Shown here piece by piece: positions 1-6,927 of a stretch of 7,145 nucleotides of DNA. A model generated the notes under the pieces. It did no database searches and was not told the DNA's origin. It saw only the letters and a program-made list of their open reading frames with translations. The translations under genes were made by a program, and so were the position numbers. Where the stretch lies: NCBI GenBank assembly GCA_029882675.1, contig JAOUKJ010000202.1, forward strand, positions 1 to 7,145. The letters are read 5' to 3'. Position 1 is the stretch's first letter. Each line of letters opens with the position of its first letter. This DNA is from Cyclobacteriaceae bacterium (GTDB lineage Bacteria; Bacteroidota; Bacteroidia; Cytophagales; Cyclobacteriaceae).

Positions 1-525
1 CAGCATATAGATCACACTCAACGTAATCGGATTACCCCTGCGCGACTCCAACACACTGTTGATGAAAGAATTAGATGGTGAATGAAAATTCTTATGGTTT
101 CCGCTGAATTTTAGTTTATAAAAAAATACGCTATTCAGAATTTTCACCTGATCAAACGGGTGTAAGTCGGGTTTGAACTCCAACCAGGTATCGTAATAAA
201 TTTGTTCGATATCCTGCCTGAGTTTTTCCTGGTCAAGTTCGGGAAATTGGTAAGTGGCCACTATCCACATTCCCTCTAAAAGGTCTTCCGATCCGGTGGC
301 GTACCATTCGGCCAGCCGTCTTTTCACCTGCTCATATTGTACCGAATGAGTAAGGTCTTCTATACGTTGTTGAAATAAGGGATTGAAACTTGTCTCCCAG
401 GCCGTTTCCAAAAATGGGATGATTTCTTCTCCCATTGTGGCTATCTTCTTACTGATCATGGCAATGATATTCTCATCCTCATCGTCCAGCAGGGATATCA
501 TCGCCTTTATTTCTTTTTCTGTCAT
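1..525 (-). CDS. SirB1/transglutaminase-like family protein, N-terminal 175 residues (C-terminus cut by window edge)
   Basis: The frame is open from the ATG at 525 to base 1, giving 175 codons with no stop; the C-terminus lies outside the window. The protein begins MTEKEIKAMISLLDDEDENI and is largely helical and acidic, without a signal peptide or membrane segment, so it is probably cytoplasmic. The informative stretch is at residues 126-175: HPFDQVKILNSVFF, then NHKNFHSPSNSFINSVLESR, then RGNPITLSVIYML. The pattern N-S-F-(I/L)-x-x-V-L-x-x-R-x-G-N-P-I-(T/S)-L-S is the signature of the SirB1 / Transglut_core2 family. Family members usually continue with a PGHF-type motif, which is not visible here. 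The exact biochemical role of the family is unclear. The ATG lies two bases after the TGA of the carboxylase gene (TGACGATG), so the two are probably co-transcribed and translationally coupled, though no functional link is evident. Confidence 0.75.
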   Translation of the reverse strand, partial: MTEKEIKAMISLLDDEDENIIAMISKKIATMGEEIIPFLETAWETSFNPLFQQRIEDLTHSVQYEQVKRRLAEWYATGSEDLLEGMWIVATYQFPELDQEKLRQDIEQIYYDTWLEFKPDLHPFDQVKILNSVFFYKLKFSGNHKNFHSPSNSFINSVLESRRGNPITLSVIYML

Positions 526-527
526 CG

Positions 528-2153
528 TCAGGTTTGGATCACACCCACATTAAATTTTTTTATTTTCCCTTGATTGGCCGCTTTAATACCTTCTGATATC
601 GCAAGTCTCGTCTCTTCAGGCATGATGACATCATCCACCCAAAGGCGTGCAGCCGCATAATAAGGGCCTAGCCGTTCATTGTATCGGTTAGTAATTTCCT
701 GAAGTAATTCATTTTTACTTTTTTCATCGATGGTTTCCCCTTTAACCTCCAGTCCGGCTACCTTAATTTGCAACAATGTACTGGCGGCTGAAGCCCCACT
801 CATAACGGCCATCCTGGCCGTAGGCCACGCAAAAATCATGCGCGGATCATAGGCTTTACCACACATCGCATAATTCCCTGCACCATATGAATTACCGACT
901 ATTATTGTAAACTTGGGTACCGTAGAATTAGCGACAGCATTCACCATTTTTGCACCGTCCTTTATAATTCCACCATGCTCTGCTTTGGTTCCCACCATAA
1001 AACCTGTCACATCCTGAAAAAACACCAGCGGTATTTTACGCTGATTACAATTCATGATAAACCGGGTGGCCTTGTCCGCTGAATCGGAGTAAATGACTCC
1101 TCCCATACGCATTTCCCCCTTTTTTGTCTTTACGGTCTTTCGCTGATTAGCCACCACACCCACTGCCCAACCATCAATACGGGCATAAGCACAGATCAGT
1201 GTTTTCCCATATAAAGGCTTGTACTCATCTATTGAGCCTTCATCTGCCAGGCAGTCCAGGACTTCGCGCATGTCATAGGGCTTCACCGGATCTATCGGCA
1301 TGATGTTATAGATGTCTTCCGTTTTTCTGGCCGGAAATTTACTTTCTGCCCGCGAAAAACCCGCCAATCGGGGTGTGGCGATTTTACCCATCACCGACCT
1401 AATATAATCCAGGCAAGCCTCATCACTTTCAAACTTATTGTCAGTAACTCCGGATATTTCACAATGGGTGGTAGCTCCACCAAGGGTATCATTGTCAACG
1501 CTTTCTCCAATGGCCGCTTTAACCAGATAAGGTCCGGCCAGGTATATTGTTCCTGTTTTTTCTACAATCAGGGCCTCGTCAGACATGATGGGAAGATAGG
1601 CTCCTCCAGCCACACAACTGCCCATAATGGCCGCAATTTGTACAATGCCCATGGATGACATTTTGGCATTGTTTCTGAACTGTCTTCCAAAATGCTCTTT
1701 GTCAGGGAATATTTCATCCTGCAACGGCAGAAAAACACCGGCACTATCCACCAGATAAATGACTGGCAACCGGTTGTCCATGGCTATTTCCTGAGCCCGG
1801 AGATTTTTCTTTGCTGTGATGGGAAACCAGGCTCCGGCCTTTACAGTGGCATCATTAGCCACAATAACACACTGTCGCCCACTGACATAACCAATTCCTG
1901 TCACTACACCACCTGAAGGACAACCCCCGTATTCATCATACATACCCTCCCCGGCAAATGTTCCTATCTCGGTAAAGGGCATGTCATCATCTGTAAGATA
2001 AGCTATTCGTTCCCGGGCAGTCAGTTTTCCTTTGGCGTGCTGCTTTTGGATTTTAACTTTTCCTCCCCCCAGTCTTACCTGCACTTTTTTTTCTTTTAAA
2101 GTGCTGCAAAGGGAGCGAAACTGATCATTATTCATGTGCGGGGAGGAATTCAT
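528..2153 (-). CDS. Acyl-CoA carboxylase, carboxyltransferase (beta) subunit, methylcrotonyl-/propionyl-CoA carboxylase family
   Basis: A complete 541-residue protein, a normal length for this family. It transfers the carboxyl group from carboxybiotin to an acyl-CoA in the cytoplasm. Two crotonase-fold halves are visible. The N-half carries GKLTARERI (42-50), DEYGGCPSGGVV (73-84), VDSAGVFLP (135-143) and the oxyanion-hole stretch MGSCVAGGAYLP (177-188), followed by GTIYLAGPYLVKAAIGE (201-217). The C-half carries FFQDVTGFMVG (378-388), the IKDGAKM segment (397-403) and the second oxyanion hole GNSYGAGNYAMCGKAYDPR (420-438). The VDSAG...FPDKEHFGRQF pattern resembles methylcrotonyl-CoA carboxylase beta more than propionyl-CoA carboxylase beta, but substrate cannot be fixed from sequence alone. 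No biotin carboxylase or biotin-carrier gene lies in the window, so the partner must be elsewhere. The ATG at 2153 is used; a second ATG at codon 7 is possible. It overlaps no neighbour and probably leads a two-gene unit. Confidence 0.93.
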   Translation of the reverse strand: MNSSPHMNNDQFRSLCSTLKEKKVQVRLGGGKVKIQKQHAKGKLTARERIAYLTDDDMPFTEIGTFAGEGMYDEYGGCPSGGVVTGIGYVSGRQCVIVANDATVKAGAWFPITAKKNLRAQEIAMDNRLPVIYLVDSAGVFLPLQDEIFPDKEHFGRQFRNNAKMSSMGIVQIAAIMGSCVAGGAYLPIMSDEALIVEKTGTIYLAGPYLVKAAIGESVDNDTLGGATTHCEISGVTDNKFESDEACLDYIRSVMGKIATPRLAGFSRAESKFPARKTEDIYNIMPIDPVKPYDMREVLDCLADEGSIDEYKPLYGKTLICAYARIDGWAVGVVANQRKTVKTKKGEMRMGGVIYSDSADKATRFIMNCNQRKIPLVFFQDVTGFMVGTKAEHGGIIKDGAKMVNAVANSTVPKFTIIVGNSYGAGNYAMCGKAYDPRMIFAWPTARMAVMSGASAASTLLQIKVAGLEVKGETIDEKSKNELLQEITNRYNERLGPYYAAARLWVDDVIMPEETRLAISEGIKAANQGKIKKFNVGVIQT

Positions 2154-2177
2154 TACGCACTAAGATAAGATAAAATT

Positions 2178-2208
2178 CAAACAACCGTGGAAATAAAATG
2201 AAACCAAA
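2178..2208 (-). promoter_or_regulatory. Weak candidate Bacteroidota-type promoter for the carboxylase gene
   Basis: Reading the minus strand, a TTTG (complement of 2205-2208) is followed after 19 bases by GTTGTTTG (complement of 2178-2185). Bacteroidota vegetative promoters have TTTG at -33 and TAnnTTTG at -7 with about that spacing. The -33 box and the TTTG half of the -7 box match, but the TA does not, so this is only suggestive. It would give a leader of roughly 20 bases before the ATG at 2153. The rest of the 111-bp gap (2154-2264) is AT-rich and shows no strong terminator. Confidence 0.25.
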
Positions 2209-2264
2209 TGATTACAATATTTCATATTTTGCTTTAACCTAATGATTTATTAATCCACCTACCG

Positions 2265-3194
2265 TCACTTCACGCCTTTAGGCCGGTCTCTGCCCAGTGG
2301 TTTGAAAAAATCCTTGGGTCTTTTCTCCATGTGGATAATCAGGTTATCCAGATCACTGATCGTTTTGTTCAGGTTGTCGTATAAATCCCGGTCTTCGATC
2401 AAAAGAGTGAGTGTGCCCTGGCTTTGGTCTATTTTCAATATGAGTGCATCCAGATCTTTAATCGTCTTTTCAGCTGCCGCAATGGCTGGTTTTACATTGA
2501 TAGCGCTTAGTGAATCTGCCACCGCACCATATTTATTCATTAAAGGGGTAATTTGATCTATTTTGTCGTTGAGGTTGGCCACAGTAGTGCGATAGCCATT
2601 GGTCACTTCGCTTAGGCTTTTCCGAGTCTCGGCCGACATGTATTTGATCTGAAGGGTGGTTTCTTCCACATTGGCTATAATATTATTGATCTTATCACTG
2701 CTTCCCGTCAGATTGTCCAGAATGGTATTGACCCTTACGATGGTGGATTGTAAGTCACGCGCAACGGGTTCAGCAATATTGGCCATTGATTCAGCCAGAG
2801 TGGTACCCAGTTTAGCATTGATTGTATCATTGGGGGCCAAAGGACTATCAAAATTTCCCGGCGCTATTGTAATGGCTGTTTCTCCTAAAAGGCCGATGTC
2901 CAGCGTGGCTTCAGCGCCTTCACCCAAAATAATATCTCCGTCAATATCCAGTTCCACAAGTACTTTATTACTGTCAATCTGCAAAATCAGGATTTTACTC
3001 ACCCGCCCTACTGAATATCCGCTTATTGTTACGGGATTGGATACGGTAAGACCACCCACATTAGAGTATTTGGCATAAAATTTATTCGTTGTGTTGAAAA
3101 ATTCTATGCCCCGCAAATAATTAAAACCAAAATATAACAAGGTCAGGGCAATGACCATAAAAAGACCCACTTTTACTTCCTTTGCGAATTTCAC
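2265..3194 (-). CDS. MlaD-family (MCE domain) lipid transport protein, inner-membrane anchored
   Basis: A complete 309-residue protein. MCE proteins form hexameric rings or tubes in the periplasm that carry phospholipids between the inner and outer membranes, usually with an MlaE permease and MlaF ATPase. The N-terminus has a short basic stretch (MKFAKEVKVG) and one membrane helix at about residues 10-27 with no cleavage site, so it is an anchored periplasmic protein. The MCE domain spans about 37-113: FYAKYSNVGGL, VTISGYSVGRV (55-65), then the hallmark DIGLLGETAITIAPG (99-113). The remaining 190 residues look helical, with heptad-like stretches around 145-215 and 240-290, and end in a basic tail. 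The start is GTG at 3194; it overlaps the amidase stop by 4 bp (GTGA), which indicates translational coupling. No mlaE, mlaF or mlaB homolog is in the window. The family call is firm; the transported lipid and direction are inference. Confidence 0.9.
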   Translation of the reverse strand: MKFAKEVKVGLFMVIALTLLYFGFNYLRGIEFFNTTNKFYAKYSNVGGLTVSNPVTISGYSVGRVSKILILQIDSNKVLVELDIDGDIILGEGAEATLDIGLLGETAITIAPGNFDSPLAPNDTINAKLGTTLAESMANIAEPVARDLQSTIVRVNTILDNLTGSSDKINNIIANVEETTLQIKYMSAETRKSLSEVTNGYRTTVANLNDKIDQITPLMNKYGAVADSLSAINVKPAIAAAEKTIKDLDALILKIDQSQGTLTLLIEDRDLYDNLNKTISDLDNLIIHMEKRPKDFFKPLGRDRPKGVK

Positions 3195-4018
3195 CTGTTG
3201 TCTGTATTTATAAGGTTTATTGATTCTATTTCATTTTTGTAGTCGCGTATAGCTCTGAAAATTCCGGAGGCGATCAGCGATTGTCCTCTGTCACTCGCCA
3301 GGTATTTCTCTTCATCGGGGTTGGTGATATAGCCCACTTCTACCAATACACTGGGCATATATGTCTGCCACAACACCAAAAAACCCGCCTGCTTCACTCC
3401 CCTGTCTCTCCTTTGAACCCTGTTTTTAAACTGACTTTGTATCTTTTCGGCCAGCACCAGACTACTTTCCAGGTAAGCACTCTGATACAGGTCAAATATA
3501 ATATAAGATGCATCAGAATTGGGATCAAAACCATCGTAATGGGTCTCATAATCCTCTTCCTTCTGAATAACCGCATTTTCACGCATGGCCACATTGAGGT
3601 TATCTCCTGTTTTGTGCAGGCCCATGACATACGTTTCCGTACCGTAAACACTTTGCTTTCCTCCAATAGCATTGACATGGACACTGACAAAAAGATCAGC
3701 GCCATTTTTATTTGCGATTTCCGATCGGCCGCGCAAAGGAATAAAGGTATCCGACTTTCGCGTATAGATTACTTCCGTGCCCGGTGCATGCTTTTCCAGA
3801 TATCCTCCCAACTTGAGTGCTATATTTAAGGCAATGTCCTTTTCACGCGCAGTGGCGCCCATGGTACCGGGATCTTTACCGCCATGTCCGGCATCAATCA
3901 CAATGGTCTTTATATTAAAGGGCCCGGATCTGGGTAAAGTCATTTTTACCGGATTTGCCGAAAAGTTTAGCAAGGTTATTGCTAAGAGTAATACAAATGT
4001 GCCAAATCTTTGAAACAA
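3191..4018 (-). CDS. N-acetylmuramoyl-L-alanine amidase (Amidase_3, zinc-dependent), exported
   Basis: This enzyme cleaves the bond between MurNAc and L-alanine in peptidoglycan. Its Amidase_3 domain shows all expected residues. Numbering from the proposed TTG at 4018: zinc ligands H45 (VIDAGHGGKDPG), E59 (REKDIALNIA) and H114 (LFVSVHVNA), and catalytic E227 (PSVLVEVGYITNPDEE). The insert GDNLNVAMRENAVIQ ... HYDGFDPNSDASYIIFDL is typical of Bacteroidota amidases. Ahead of the domain is a signal-peptide-like stretch, FQRFGTFVLLLAITLLNFSA. The start is uncertain. The frame stays open to an ATG at 4156 (and a GTG at 4159), but that start would run about 95 bases antisense to the lptD signal-peptide region. 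Apart from M26 (ATG at 3943, after the signal segment) no ATG lies between; TTG codons occur at 4057, 4042 and 4018. I chose 4018 because it gives a compact signal peptide and no overlap. The stop overlaps the MlaD-like gene by 4 bp. Confidence 0.88.
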   Translation of the reverse strand: MFQRFGTFVLLLAITLLNFSANPVKMTLPRSGPFNIKTIVIDAGHGGKDPGTMGATAREKDIALNIALKLGGYLEKHAPGTEVIYTRKSDTFIPLRGRSEIANKNGADLFVSVHVNAIGGKQSVYGTETYVMGLHKTGDNLNVAMRENAVIQKEEDYETHYDGFDPNSDASYIIFDLYQSAYLESSLVLAEKIQSQFKNRVQRRDRGVKQAGFLVLWQTYMPSVLVEVGYITNPDEEKYLASDRGQSLIASGIFRAIRDYKNEIESINLINTDNR

Positions 4019-4061
4019 AATGTAGTAGTTAAAATTTATCAAACTAACTTTACGCAATTTT
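4019..4061. promoter_or_regulatory. Divergent intergenic region between the amidase and lptD, presumed to hold promoters for one or both
   Basis: This is 43 bases long and about 79% A+T if the amidase starts at 4018 and lptD at 4062. Sequences resembling the Bacteroidota -7 box (TAnnTTTG) occur on both strands and overlap: TAACTTTA at 4045-4052 on plus, and TTAGTTTG (complement of 4040-4047) on minus, each with one mismatch. Neither has a TTG box at the expected 17-23 base distance, so the boxes themselves are weak. That the region has promoter function is inferred mainly from the divergent gene arrangement. Confidence 0.3.
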
Positions 4062-6851
4062 GTGAAAAATTCGGTAAAAGAGAAAACCCAATCAACTAAT
4101 TTGACTAAGAAACCAATAATATCGGCTTTAAGGCTTTTGTTTTTTCTGTTCTTCATCACTCCATGGTCATTATATGGTCAAAATCCGGAGAATAATATTG
4201 CTGTGCCTGATCGTTTGGCCGTTGTTCCTCAGGATACTGCAATAATCAAACCAGACAGTCTGAACAATTTATCTTCTGCAGATTCGCTGCGCACAGCACC
4301 GGACTCCGTGGTCACCCAGGAGCCTGGTGATATCACGGCGATCATTGATTATACGGCCGAAGACTCCATACTCACTTCCATCGATTCCAAAATTATACAA
4401 CTCTACGGAAAAGCTAAGATCGTGTATGGTGATATTGAACTCGAGGCTGATCAGATGACCATTGACTATAACACCAGCACCCTGACAGCCACCGGCAGTA
4501 TCGACAGTCTGGGCAACCGCGTGGGTTATCCTATTTTCAAAAATGCAGAAGAGGTTTACGAAACAAAAAATATAACTTATAATTTCAAAACACGTCAGGC
4601 AAGAATCACTGGTGTAGTCACCCGGCAGGGTGATGGTTTTCTTCACGGGGAAACGGTATTTAAAAATGACAAAAATGAAGTGCTCAGTCTGGGAAATAGT
4701 TATACCACCTGTAATTTAGCCGAGCCTCACTTCCGCATCCGGTCCAGCAAGACCAAAGCCATCCCCAATGACAAGGTCATATCCGGGCCCTTTCACCTGG
4801 AAATCATGAACGTCCCCACGCCTCTGGCTCTTCCCTTTGGCATGTTTCCTTCTCCACGCAAAAGTGCCTCCGGTATTCTTATACCGGCTTATGGGGAAGA
4901 AACCCGAAGGGGGTTCTTCCTGAAAGATGGAGGTTATTTCTTCGACTTTAATGAATATGTAAAACTAAGGTTAACCGGTGACATCTATTCCAAAGGTGGT
5001 CATTCCCTCAATGTTCAAAATGCTTATAATAAAAGATATCACTATACCGGAAATCTCAATTTCTCATACACCAAAAATCAGGTAGCTAATCAGTCAGAGG
5101 GTGCAACTTCTTCCAATGATTACAGGCTAACCTGGTCACATTCACCCAAATCTACGGGTACAGGGCGGTTTTCTGCTTCGGTTAATGCAGCGACTTCTAC
5201 CTATTCGCTCAACAATAACCTGGGCGTTAACTATGATCCATCAATTAACCGGATGGATAACACATCCCGGAAATTGAGCTCCACCGTTTCCTATACCAAA
5301 ACATTTAAGGGTACACCTTTTAGTGCAGGTATGTCTGCAAGGCACAATCAGGATATCCGTACCAAACAGGTAGAACTGCAGCTGCCCGATTTTTATGCCA
5401 GTATGCGAAGTATCTACCCCTTCAAGAGCAACACCAAAATAGACGTACTGAAAAAACTCAATTTGAGGTATAATGTAAAGGGAAGTAACAAAATCAGCAA
5501 CAATCTGGGTAAAATAGCCTACGATGGCAAAGACAGTATTGCCCCCTTTGAGGTCTATAATATTCCGCGCTTTTTTCAGGATTCCAAAAAAGGCATGAAG
5601 CATACAATACCCCTATCTACATCCTTTAAAATATTCAAGCATTTCAATATATCACCTTCTGCCAATTATGAAGAAATGTGGTACTTTGAAAAGTTGAATT
5701 GGGGGGTGAATGAGGACTCCAGCCAGGTCGCTATTCTCGACACCATTCCCGGGTTTAACAGGGTTTACCACTACAATTTCAGCGCCAGCATGAATACCCG
5801 CATTTACGGTACGTTTCCGATAAAAAAAGGTTCAGGGCAAGCCATTCGACATACCTTAAATCCTTCCGTTTCCTTTAGTATGCGCCCTGACTTCAGTGAT
5901 CCTTCTTTTGATTTTTATCAAACGCTGGCCTTGAAAAGAAGTAATGGCGATGAATACGAAGTATACAAAGCACGACATGAGCGCTATTTATACGGTACAG
6001 CGGGCAGTGGCGAGTCCCGGTTAATCAGTTTTTCCCTGGGAAATACGCTGGAGATGAAGGTGAGAAATAAGGCTGACACCACTGAAACTGCTTCAGAAAA
6101 AACACAATATACCAAGGTTTCTCTTTTGCGTAGTCTGGGCATGTCGGCCTCTTACAACCTGGCTGCCGATTCCTTTAAGCTGAGTACAATTTCCCTCAGA
6201 GGCAACACTTCTGTGTTGAATAATAAACTGAATATTAACTTTAACGGGACACTGGATCCTTATACCTGGGTACTGGATGAAATAGAAAGAGATGACTTTG
6301 GTGAGGTGACAGGCTATATTCAGCATAAGGAAGACGTTTATGCCTGGGACGGTGGTCAGGGGCTGGGCCAGCTCTCCAGGGCGGGAATGGCTTTGAGTAC
6401 CAACCTGAATCCGCGCAAACGGGACAAAGAAGAAAGTACCCGTGATAAAATAGCCGGATCCAACCTCTCTGATGCCGATAAAGACTTCCTAATGAACAAT
6501 CCTGATGTCTACGTCGATTTTGATATTCCCTGGAGTTTACGCCTATCCTACAATATGAATTACCAAAAGCAGGGCTATGCAGAAGCCAGGATTACCCAGA
6601 CCATGACCATGAGCGGTGATGTCTCGCTGTCAGAAAAATGGAAAATCGGAGCGCGTTCCGGATATGATTTCCAAAATAAAGATTTTACACAGACCAATAT
6701 CACCATTTCACGCGACCTCCATTGTTGGGAAATGAACATGAACTGGACACCCTTTGGCCGATACCAGAGTTACAACTTCGTGATACGTGTAAAATCAGCG
6801 CTTCTGCAAGACCTGAAGATCAACCGAAAAAGGAGTTTCTTCGACAGGTAG
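4062..6851 (+). CDS. lptD: LptD-like outer-membrane LPS-assembly protein
   Basis: A complete 929-residue protein. LptD is the outer-membrane barrel that receives LPS from the Lpt bridge and inserts it in the outer leaflet. A signal peptide covers about residues 15-40 (KKPIISALRLLFFLFFITPW, then SLYGQ). A Ser/Asp/Pro-rich linker (about 41-100) precedes an OstA/LptA-like periplasmic domain at about 105-215 (QLYGKAKIVYGDIELEADQM, TARGS-like LTATGSID, ITGVVTRQGDGFLHGE). The family landmark SYTTCNLAEPHFRI (213-226) and the GPFHLEIMNVPTPLALPFGM segment (242-261) lead into the barrel, where alternating aromatic/polar strands run from about 285 to the end. Only two cysteines exist, C217 and C888 (LHCWEMNMNWTPFG). 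The start is GTG at 4062; no in-frame ATG exists before it after the TAG at 4026, and TTG at 4101 is the alternative, giving a shorter and equally canonical signal peptide. It is divergent from the amidase. The C-terminus ends in a basic tail rather than a terminal Phe. Confidence 0.92.
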   Translation: MKNSVKEKTQSTNLTKKPIISALRLLFFLFFITPWSLYGQNPENNIAVPDRLAVVPQDTAIIKPDSLNNLSSADSLRTAPDSVVTQEPGDITAIIDYTAEDSILTSIDSKIIQLYGKAKIVYGDIELEADQMTIDYNTSTLTATGSIDSLGNRVGYPIFKNAEEVYETKNITYNFKTRQARITGVVTRQGDGFLHGETVFKNDKNEVLSLGNSYTTCNLAEPHFRIRSSKTKAIPNDKVISGPFHLEIMNVPTPLALPFGMFPSPRKSASGILIPAYGEETRRGFFLKDGGYFFDFNEYVKLRLTGDIYSKGGHSLNVQNAYNKRYHYTGNLNFSYTKNQVANQSEGATSSNDYRLTWSHSPKSTGTGRFSASVNAATSTYSLNNNLGVNYDPSINRMDNTSRKLSSTVSYTKTFKGTPFSAGMSARHNQDIRTKQVELQLPDFYASMRSIYPFKSNTKIDVLKKLNLRYNVKGSNKISNNLGKIAYDGKDSIAPFEVYNIPRFFQDSKKGMKHTIPLSTSFKIFKHFNISPSANYEEMWYFEKLNWGVNEDSSQVAILDTIPGFNRVYHYNFSASMNTRIYGTFPIKKGSGQAIRHTLNPSVSFSMRPDFSDPSFDFYQTLALKRSNGDEYEVYKARHERYLYGTAGSGESRLISFSLGNTLEMKVRNKADTTETASEKTQYTKVSLLRSLGMSASYNLAADSFKLSTISLRGNTSVLNNKLNINFNGTLDPYTWVLDEIERDDFGEVTGYIQHKEDVYAWDGGQGLGQLSRAGMALSTNLNPRKRDKEESTRDKIAGSNLSDADKDFLMNNPDVYVDFDIPWSLRLSYNMNYQKQGYAEARITQTMTMSGDVSLSEKWKIGARSGYDFQNKDFTQTNITISRDLHCWEMNMNWTPFGRYQSYNFVIRVKSALLQDLKINRKRSFFDR

Positions 6852-6854
6852 TGA

Positions 6855-6915
6855 ATTAGGGCTATGATATTTTAGACCTTTAATCAGCTCGCTCTGGTCA
6901 AGCCTTGTTCCTAAT
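6855..6915. terminator. Possible weak imperfect hairpin between convergent genes
   Basis: The 76-bp gap between the lptD stop and the convergent gene end holds ATTAGG (6855-6860) pairing with CCTAAT (6910-6915), then GCT (6861-6863) with AGC (6901-6903), and an inner GACC (6875-6878) with GGTC (6896-6899). The stem is broken by bulges and there is no U-run directly after it on either strand, so this is a marginal candidate for a shared terminator or simple RNA structure. Confidence 0.2.
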
Positions 6916-6927
6916 ACTCCTTATAAC

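Noticed and set aside
2198..2225. Inverted repeat ATGAAA (2198-2203) / TTTCAT (2220-2225) in the gap between the MlaD-like and carboxylase genes
   Set aside because: Only six AT-rich pairs with a 16-base loop, no GC-rich stem and no following T-run, so it does not qualify as a terminator or operator.
2656..3078. 140-codon plus-strand frame antisense to the MlaD-like gene
   Set aside because: Its Leu/Ser/Val-rich translation is the expected antisense of the MCE domain codons, and it lacks any domain or initiation context.
3281..3829. 182-codon open frame on the plus strand antisense to the amidase
   Set aside because: It lies wholly opposite the amidase catalytic region, which has all zinc and catalytic residues; the antisense product has no recognisable domain and is an echo of the real gene.
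4229..4325. Repeated Asp-Ser motif (PDSLNNLSSADSLRTAPDSV) in the LptD N-terminal linker, considered as a tandem repeat
   Set aside because: The units vary in spacing and the DNA is not repeated; this is a low-complexity linker of a kind common in Bacteroidota exported proteins.
5241..5603. 120-codon minus-strand frame inside lptD
   Set aside because: Antisense to barrel strands of a convincing LptD; no recognisable motif.
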